Assembly: GCF_022385335.1 (NCBI RefSeq)
Contig: NZ_CP092431.1
Coordinates: 6,324,001 to 6,388,000, forward strand
Origin: Streptomyces deccanensis
GTDB lineage: Bacteria; Actinomycetota; Actinomycetes; Streptomycetales; Streptomycetaceae
DNA: 64,000 nucleotides
Reading direction: 5' to 3'
Positions within the stretch are counted from its first letter, which is position 1. Each line of letters opens with the position of its first letter. Shown here piece by piece: positions 58,278 to 64,000 of the stretch. The position numbers were made by a program, and so were the translations under genes. The notes under the pieces are model-generated. The model saw only the letters and a list, made by a program, of their open reading frames with translations. It ran no database searches and was not told the DNA's origin.

Positions 58278-58389
58278 AGGGGCGATAGGGGGAGATGAGC
58301 GGAGATAAGTGGTGCTCCGCGTCACGGGTCTGTGACCGGAAAGCGACGGGGCTGGATGCCGAAGCGCTTCCCGCGATACAGATGAACGT

Positions 58390-60177
58390 ATGAGCAGCAA
58401 CGGGGGCGCCCCTTACGGACCAGGGCCTGGGCCCGGCTATGGAGCCGACGAGCCGACGAGTTTCGGACTGCAACCGCCGCAGCCGAGTGCGCCGTACCCG
58501 GGGAACCCCTACGCGCAGCCGAGCCCGGTCGCGGCCGGGCCGGTGCCCGCCCCGGTCCCGCCGCCACAGGCCGCGCAGCCGGCGCAGACGGCTCGGCCCA
58601 CCCCGCCCCCGCAGTCGGCACAGCCGGGGCAAGCCTCGCAGGACCCCGGCACCGGGCGGTTGATCGCCGGGCGCTACCGGTTGCTCGCCAAGCTCGGGCA
58701 CGGCGGTATGGGCACCGTGTGGCGGGCGCAGGACGAGACGGTGGACCGGGAGGTCGCCGTCAAGGAGCCTCGCGTACCCGACCATCTTCCCGAGCGCGAA
58801 CGGGCCAACGCCTTCGAACGGATGCGCCGCGAGGCCCGTGCGGCGGCCCGGCTCGATCATCCGTCGGTCGTGAACGTGCACGATGTGGCGGTCGTGGACG
58901 GCCGGCCGTGGATCGTCATGGAGCTGGTCCGGGGACGTTCGCTGGGTGACGCGCTCCAGGAGGGCACTCTCGGGGCCCGTGACGCGGCGAAAATCGGCCT
59001 CGACGTGCTCGGCGCGCTGGAGGCCGCGCACGCGGCGGGCATCCTGCACCGGGACGTCAAGCCGGACAACGTCCTCCTCGGCCGGCACGACCGGGTCGTC
59101 CTCACCGACTTCGGTATAGCCCAGATCGAGGGCGAGACCAATCTGACCGACACCGGCGGCTTCGTCGGCTCGCCCGAGTACATCGCCCCCGAGCGGGTGC
59201 TCGGCCAGCGCCCCGGGCCCGCCTCGGACCTCTGGTCGCTCGGCGTCGTCCTCTACGCCGCGACCGAGGGCGTGTCGCCCTTCCGACGCAGCAACACGCC
59301 CGCGACCCTGCAGTCCGTGCTCAACGCCACGCCCGCGGCGCCCGCCTCGGCCACCGGCCCGCTCGCCGAGGCCATCAACGGCCTGCTGCAGAAGGACCCG
59401 GCGCGCCGTCCGAGCGCCGCGCGCGTCCGCGAGCTGCTGGAGGCGGCCGCGAACCCGCCCGCGCCCATCCAGGTGGTCCAGACGGTCGCCGGGCCCCAGG
59501 CGGGGGACTCCAAGGGCATCAGGATCGGCGCCAAGACCCTCGCCGGGGTCGGTGCGGCGGTCGTCGCGACGGCGGTCGCCGGGCTCGGCGTGCTGGGCGT
59601 GGCGGCGGCGGTGACGGCCTACGTGGTGATCGCCGACCCCTTCGCGGGGCCCCTCCCGGACGGCTGGAAGCAGCGGGACCTCGGTACCAAGGTCGCCGCG
59701 AGCGTGGGCGTGCCCGGGGACTTCGTGCAGGACAAGTTCGCACCGGACGAAACAGACGGCACGTTCGCGCAGTACAGCGACCCGAGCGGGCTGATCCGGA
59801 TCAACGTCGACCGGGACATCAAGGAGGACGACAAGGAGAACGAGATCCCGGGGGTCGCGCTGGACAGGGCGTACGCCGACTGGGAGTTGATCAAGGACGG
59901 CGAGTACTCGCTGGACGTCGCCGACGTGCCCGCGCCGAAGGGGCGGCCGCAGGAGACGAAGTTCCAGGACCATGAGGCCGCCGAGAACACGATCCGGTAC
60001 ACGACCACCGACACCCAGGCGCCGCGCCTGCGTGAGGCGCGGGTCCTGTACTACCGGGCGGACAACGGTGACATGTACCGGATCTGGATCGACTATCCGG
60101 GCAAGGGGCACTTCACCGAGCAGGGCCGTGAGATCGCCCGCACGGCCATCGCCAACCTGAAGATCGACAAGATGTAG
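58390..60177 (+). CDS. Membrane Ser/Thr protein kinase 5 of the array
   Basis: The 595-residue product differs from the others by a Pro/Gln/Ala-rich N-terminal extension of about 90 residues. The kinase domain is intact: LGHGGMGTVWRAQDETVD, VAVKEPRVPD, ILHRDVKPDNVLL, LTDFGIAQIEG, APERVLG. A helix near 380-405 (VVATAVAGLGVLGVAAAVTA) leads straight into the external domain (LPDGWKQRDLGTKVAASVGV ... DNGDMYRIWIDYPGKGHFTE) without the long Gly/Ser linker. It is convergent with the glycosyltransferase gene. Confidence 0.94.
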   Translation: MSSNGGAPYGPGPGPGYGADEPTSFGLQPPQPSAPYPGNPYAQPSPVAAGPVPAPVPPPQAAQPAQTARPTPPPQSAQPGQASQDPGTGRLIAGRYRLLAKLGHGGMGTVWRAQDETVDREVAVKEPRVPDHLPERERANAFERMRREARAAARLDHPSVVNVHDVAVVDGRPWIVMELVRGRSLGDALQEGTLGARDAAKIGLDVLGALEAAHAAGILHRDVKPDNVLLGRHDRVVLTDFGIAQIEGETNLTDTGGFVGSPEYIAPERVLGQRPGPASDLWSLGVVLYAATEGVSPFRRSNTPATLQSVLNATPAAPASATGPLAEAINGLLQKDPARRPSAARVRELLEAAANPPAPIQVVQTVAGPQAGDSKGIRIGAKTLAGVGAAVVATAVAGLGVLGVAAAVTAYVVIADPFAGPLPDGWKQRDLGTKVAASVGVPGDFVQDKFAPDETDGTFAQYSDPSGLIRINVDRDIKEDDKENEIPGVALDRAYADWELIKDGEYSLDVADVPAPKGRPQETKFQDHEAAENTIRYTTTDTQAPRLREARVLYYRADNGDMYRIWIDYPGKGHFTEQGREIARTAIANLKIDKM

Positions 60178-60241
60178 GGACAGGCCGCCGCCGCTCGGGA
60201 ACGTATGCCTGGTGCCGTGTAAGCCTGTTGCCGCGTACGTC

Positions 60242-62446
60242 TCAGGAGACGGCGACGGCCAGGTCGTTGGTGACGGTGAAGAAGAAGCGGGCCTGTGGCG
60301 CGGCGCCGCCCGGTGTGGGCATCGTGACCGCCGGGTACTTGTCGGTGTCCTTGCGGTCCACGATGTCGTCGAACAGCCGGCCGAGGCGGATGGGTTCGGC
60401 GTCGGGGGAGGGACGCAGGAACAGGTCCCAGATCACCTTGTCAGGTCCGGCGGGGTCCGGCAGGGACGTCAGTCGTGCGTGGAATCCGGGTCGTCCGGTG
60501 GCGCGTTGCTCGCCGGTGCGCGTCACCGGTGCCTCGAGGTCCGCCACGCCCTCGCCCCGGGCCACACCCACCAGGGTCGCGCCCTCGCCGAGCGCGGCCC
60601 CGTGCAGGACGCCCTCCACGGCGATCGAGTCGTCGCCGACGGGCAGTGCGGTGACCTCGGCGTGCGCGGTGCGGTGGAAGGCACGCAGGGCCAGGTAGCC
60701 GTCCTTGGTGGTGTACGGGATCCACCAGGCGACCGGCGACCGGTCCGGGAGCTCGGCCGTCAACAGGCCCCGCTGCTCGACCGGTCCGGCCCGCAGTCTG
60801 CGGCGGGCCCCGTCCACGTCCCGCTCGACGTGCAGGTCCCAGCGGCCCTCGGCGAGGTCCCGTTCGTCGTGGTGCAGTGTGGCGGTCCACGGGCTCTCGG
60901 CGTCGCCCGGCGTGTCCTGGCGTAAGGGGACGCGCACCTCGTCGTCGACGGCGTGGCGTCGACGCAGCACGAGCGTCAGGACCGCCCCTGACAAGCCGGA
61001 CCCGGTGACGGAGACCCGCACCTCACCGCGCCCGCCGACGCGACAGCCGGCTTTGGGGCGTAACGGCTTCGGCGCGGCGTTCTCGGCGGCCGACTCCACC
61101 GCCGAGGGCTTCTCCGCCCGGGGCTTCGCCGTCCCGCCCTTCGCTCCGGCGGTGGGCGGCTCGGGCGTTCCGGGGTCCTGGTCGGCCCTGGACGGGAGCC
61201 ATCCCCGCGTCCGGCGTAAGAGGCGTCGCAGTTTCACCGTCGCCGGGGCGCGGGCCTCCTGGAGGTCGGCGATCAGCTGTTCGTACTCCGTGGCGATCAC
61301 GCGCGGTGCGTACCGTTGGACGGTCGTGCGGCCGGTGGTGCCGACGCGTCGCCGCAGTTCCGGGTCGTCGATGAGCCGGAGCAGGCCCGTGGCCAGGGCG
61401 TTCGGGTCGTTCGGGGTGACGAGGAGGCCGTCGGTGCCGTCGGTGAGGATCTCGCCGGGGCCGTGCGGGCAGTCGGTGGCAACCACGGGGACTCCGGCGT
61501 GCATGGCCTCCAGGATGGTCATGCCCAAGGACTCCCACTCGGAGCTGACCACGGCGATGGAGGCCTTCGGCCACTCGGTCTCCAGCGTGGCGGAGGGACC
61601 CATGAGGAACACGTGGTCATTGAGGCCCAGCGTGTCGATCAGGGCACGCAGGTTGGCGCGCTCCGGGCCCTTGCCGTAGATCCGCAGCCGCCACTCGGGG
61701 CGCTCCGCGACCACCTTGGCGAAGGCCTCGACGAGCAGGTCGTACCGCTTGACCGGGAACAGGCGCCCGGCGGCGACCACCAACGGCACGCGCAGGTCGG
61801 AGGGTTCGGCCCGGGGGCGGGGCGCGGCGTTGGCGATGTTCGTGATGCGGGTGCGCAGCCCGGCCAGGTGCAGGCGGTGGTCGGCGGCGTCCCGCGCGGA
61901 GACGGTGACGAAGGCGTGCAGGCGCCCGATCGCCGCGTTCTGCGCCTCGCGCACGCCGGGTACGTGGTTGTCGTACGACAGGTGCTCCTGCCCGATGAGC
62001 AGCGGGCCCCGGCGGGTCGGACCGGACGCGCGGGACGCGCCGGGCGGGCGGCGCGAGCCGACGGAGCCGTGCCCGGCCAGGGTGACCACGAGCGCCGGGC
62101 GGGTCGCGACGACGACATCGGCGTCGGTGGTGTCGAGGAAGGCGCGCAGACGTTCGTCGGTGAGCGCGGTGTAGCGGTGGGCGAGCACCTCGGTGGGCGG
62201 GACCACGGCGGAGGGCCGGGACATCAGCTCGTGGTCGCCGTCGTAGGACGCGGCGCCGGGGCGCTCGTCGACGAGCGGGACCAGGCGCACCCGGCCGCTC
62301 ACGCCGAGCAGGGGGCGCTCCTCGGTGCGTAACACCGAGACCACCTCCACGTCGTGACGGAGCGCCAGCGCGGCGGCGAGGTTCAGTGTCGAGCGGACGG
62401 TGCCGCCGATGGCGTACGCGTTGTGGAGCAGAAAGGTGATCTTCAT
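60242..62446 (-). CDS. GT4-type glycosyltransferase with C-terminal beta-rich domain
   Basis: The 734-residue protein starts MKITFLLHNAYAIGGTVRST, the Rossmann entry of GT4 enzymes. It has LVVAAGRLFPVKRYDLLVEA, LMGPSATLETEWPKASIAVV and the E-x7-E motif in SSEWESLGMTILEAMHAGVP (about 315-335), with GLLVTPNDPNALATGLLRLI after it. Residues beyond about 410 form a linker and a beta-rich region of unknown role that could bind glycan. There is no membrane helix, so it acts in the cytoplasm or at the inner membrane face. Donor and acceptor are unknown. It follows a hydrolase gene by 5 bp. Confidence 0.92.
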   Translation of the reverse strand: MKITFLLHNAYAIGGTVRSTLNLAAALALRHDVEVVSVLRTEERPLLGVSGRVRLVPLVDERPGAASYDGDHELMSRPSAVVPPTEVLAHRYTALTDERLRAFLDTTDADVVVATRPALVVTLAGHGSVGSRRPPGASRASGPTRRGPLLIGQEHLSYDNHVPGVREAQNAAIGRLHAFVTVSARDAADHRLHLAGLRTRITNIANAAPRPRAEPSDLRVPLVVAAGRLFPVKRYDLLVEAFAKVVAERPEWRLRIYGKGPERANLRALIDTLGLNDHVFLMGPSATLETEWPKASIAVVSSEWESLGMTILEAMHAGVPVVATDCPHGPGEILTDGTDGLLVTPNDPNALATGLLRLIDDPELRRRVGTTGRTTVQRYAPRVIATEYEQLIADLQEARAPATVKLRRLLRRTRGWLPSRADQDPGTPEPPTAGAKGGTAKPRAEKPSAVESAAENAAPKPLRPKAGCRVGGRGEVRVSVTGSGLSGAVLTLVLRRRHAVDDEVRVPLRQDTPGDAESPWTATLHHDERDLAEGRWDLHVERDVDGARRRLRAGPVEQRGLLTAELPDRSPVAWWIPYTTKDGYLALRAFHRTAHAEVTALPVGDDSIAVEGVLHGAALGEGATLVGVARGEGVADLEAPVTRTGEQRATGRPGFHARLTSLPDPAGPDKVIWDLFLRPSPDAEPIRLGRLFDDIVDRKDTDKYPAVTMPTPGGAAPQARFFFTVTNDLAVAVS

Positions 62447-62451
62447 GGCGC

Positions 62452-63357
62452 TCAGTGCGTCCTCTCAGCGATCCAGCCCAGGACCCGGTCTGCCACCCCC
62501 GGCTCCTTCAACAGTGCTCCGCCGTGCGCGGTTCCGGCCACCGCCTCAACCGTGACACCGTTCGCGGGCATGTTGTGGTCCTTCTCCTCGGCGGCTTCGA
62601 GGTCGAGCGAGTGCCGGACGGGCACGAAGTCGCCCTTGGAGTGGATCAGGAGCATGGGGGCGTCATCGCCGCCCGAGGCACGGTTCCTGACGACCATGTC
62701 CGTCCAGGTGTCCTCGCAACCCGGGTGCGGTGAGTCGGAGTTGTCGTCCGTCTCGGGGTGACAGCGGGCCAGGAGGGTGGCGTTGTCGCGCAGTTTGCGC
62801 TGCCTGGCGGTCGCCTCGCCGGAGTTGCCGTCGCGCCAGGCGCGGTACGGGTCGTTGACGGGGGACAGGGCCACCACGCCGTCGACGCGGAAGGTGCCGG
62901 AGCCGTAGGTGGCGACGGCCGTGGCGATCTGGCCGCCCGAGGAGGAGCCCAGCAGGACCAGCCGGTCGGTGTCGACGTCGAAGTCGGCGGCGTGGGCGCG
63001 GATCCAGTCCAGCGCGGACAGCGCGTCGGTCCGCTGGGCCGGCCAGGGAGCGTCGTGGTTCAGGCGGTGGTCGACGGCGAAGACGGCGTACCCCGCGTCC
63101 GCGAAGGTGCGCGACCAGGTGGCCCAGCCGGTGTCCTCGTACCAGTGGCCGCCGTGCAGGATCACGATCCCCGGCTGCTTCCCGCCCCGCTCCTCGCCGG
63201 CGGCGTTCCAATAGGCGTCGAGGGTCTGCCGGGGGTGTGAACCGTAGGCGTGGGAGCTCTCGTTGCGGTCGGCCGCCGCGCTGTCGCGGATGTCGTGGAC
63301 GAGGAACCCCGCAACGGTGGCGACGCAAAGAATGAGACAACCCCAGAGCCGACGCAC
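62452..63357 (-). CDS. Membrane-anchored alpha/beta-hydrolase (esterase/BD-FAE-like)
   Basis: The 301-residue product has an N-terminal signal-anchor (MRRLWGCLILCVATVAGFLV) and an external alpha/beta-hydrolase domain. Landmarks are oxyanion-side GIVILHGGHWYEDTG, nucleophile elbow LLGSSSGGQIATAVA, acid-region LIHSKGDFVPVRHSL and catalytic His in VAGTAHGGALLKEPG. Feruloyl/acetyl-xylan esterase-like or prolyl-peptidase-like substrates are possible. GTG 63357 with AAGGGCAGG upstream is chosen; the frame extends to 63468. It is probably co-transcribed with the glycosyltransferase gene. Confidence 0.85.
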   Translation of the reverse strand: MRRLWGCLILCVATVAGFLVHDIRDSAAADRNESSHAYGSHPRQTLDAYWNAAGEERGGKQPGIVILHGGHWYEDTGWATWSRTFADAGYAVFAVDHRLNHDAPWPAQRTDALSALDWIRAHAADFDVDTDRLVLLGSSSGGQIATAVATYGSGTFRVDGVVALSPVNDPYRAWRDGNSGEATARQRKLRDNATLLARCHPETDDNSDSPHPGCEDTWTDMVVRNRASGGDDAPMLLIHSKGDFVPVRHSLDLEAAEEKDHNMPANGVTVEAVAGTAHGGALLKEPGVADRVLGWIAERTH

Positions 63358-63624
63358 GGCTACCTGCCCTTCGAGTGACCTGACGGCAGGCGGCGCCTCC
63401 CCGGGCACGGGATTCGACCGGATCGTCCACGGCATGGGGGCGCCCATACGGCCTGCTTGCGTGAGCAACCGGACTATAGGCGGCCCGCGCGAGCAACCCC
63501 CAATCGGGGCAGGCGAGTTGACCTGACGGATCCGGAGCGAACGGCTTGGCGCCAGGGGGAGGGGTGGGGGCAGGGGTACGATCGCGCACCGGACCGGTCA
63601 CTACGAGACGTTTGCGCGGGTGCG

Positions 63625-64000
63625 ATGACGACGGATGATCTCCAGGATTCCTGGGTGGACCCCCGGGACGTCCTGCCCTGGCTGCCGTCGGAGCCGTACT
63701 TCGCGCCGCAGAGCCGTCGCGAGGAAGTGGTCCAGGAACTGGGCGGCGCCGGATTCACCGTCCTGGAGGCCGAGCTGGCCGACGTGACGACGGAATCGGA
63801 CCTGCTGACGGTGCTGGGACGCGCGCTGTCGGCGCCGGACCACTACGGCGAGAACTGGGACGCCCTGACGGACATCCTCCGGGACCGGGGGGCGGAGACG
63901 CTGTTCCGGATCGCCCTGGTCCTCTCGTCGAGTGCCGTGTTCCTCGGAGCCGACGTCCACGGGTTCGTCCGCTCCGTCTCGCTCCTGCACACCATCGCGC
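63625..64000 (+). CDS. Barstar-family protein (partial, C-terminus outside window)
   Basis: About 125 residues are visible. After 50 residues (LPWLPSEPYFAPQSRREEVV) comes the barstar-like motif ALSAPDHYGENWDALTDILR, the part that in barstar contacts barnase-type ribonucleases. A strand and helix (IALVLSSSAVFLGADVHGFV) follow. No ribonuclease gene is visible beside it within the window, so it may be a solitary immunity protein or have its partner beyond the edge. Confidence 0.8.
   Translation, partial: MTTDDLQDSWVDPRDVLPWLPSEPYFAPQSRREEVVQELGGAGFTVLEAELADVTTESDLLTVLGRALSAPDHYGENWDALTDILRDRGAETLFRIALVLSSSAVFLGADVHGFVRSVSLLHTIA

Overview
This window is high-GC actinobacterial DNA and is almost certainly from a Streptomyces chromosome core. 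Coding is dense, third codon positions are strongly GC-biased, and GTG starts are common. The developmental regulators whiD and bldM sit next to each other, and the gene order rplM-rpsI-glmM ... groES-groEL1 ... whiD-bldM-sigma-guaB-guaB3-glpD-kinase array matches what I remember of the S. coelicolor SCO4730-SCO4780 region. No species is assigned. I see no rRNA, tRNA, CRISPR array, integrase or complete insertion sequence.

Region 1 (0-17 kb) is housekeeping. It holds ribosomal proteins L13 and S9, cell-wall precursor genes (glmM, glmS, alr), cofactor genes (coaA, acpS, and a bifunctional NAD(P)HX repair enzyme), and the tRNA t6A set tsaE, tsaB, rimI and tsaD. Region 2 (17-26 kb) starts with a decayed XRE/DUF397 regulator remnant. 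It continues with a xylooligosaccharide uptake and hydrolysis operon (substrate-binding lipoprotein, two permeases, GH3 enzyme) facing a divergent LacI regulator. A secreted GH10-CBM2 xylanase follows and carries the same type of operator. Region 3 (26-33.5 kb) holds an LCP cell-wall ligase, an ECF42-type sigma factor with its DGPF/YCII partner, a methyltransferase with a THUMP-like domain, and two adjacent NodB-type deacetylases. Region 4 (33.5-44.4 kb) is the groES-groEL1 operon behind two CIRCE operators, four metabolic or regulatory genes, whiD, bldM behind a textbook sigma-BldN promoter, a SigD-like sigma factor, guaB and guaB3.

Region 5 (44.4-46.5 kb) is the most unusual stretch. A 31-codon arginine-rich reading frame runs into two tandem 91-nt copies of a two-hairpin structure. 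The two copies differ only in their apical loops. Next to it is a nucleotide-sugar dehydrogenase that has lost the expected catalytic cysteine. Region 6 (46.5-60.2 kb) is glpD followed by five consecutive membrane Ser/Thr kinase paralogues, one of them a clear pseudokinase with a very long low-complexity insert. Minisatellite-like repeats lie between several of them. Region 7 (60.2-64 kb) is a glycosyltransferase and alpha/beta-hydrolase pair and a partial barstar-like gene.

A 20-bp dispersed repeat with adjoining hairpins occurs five times between genes in the first 25 kb and not afterwards. Start codons were chosen by hand from ribosome-binding sites, overlaps and family N-termini. Doubtful ones are marked.
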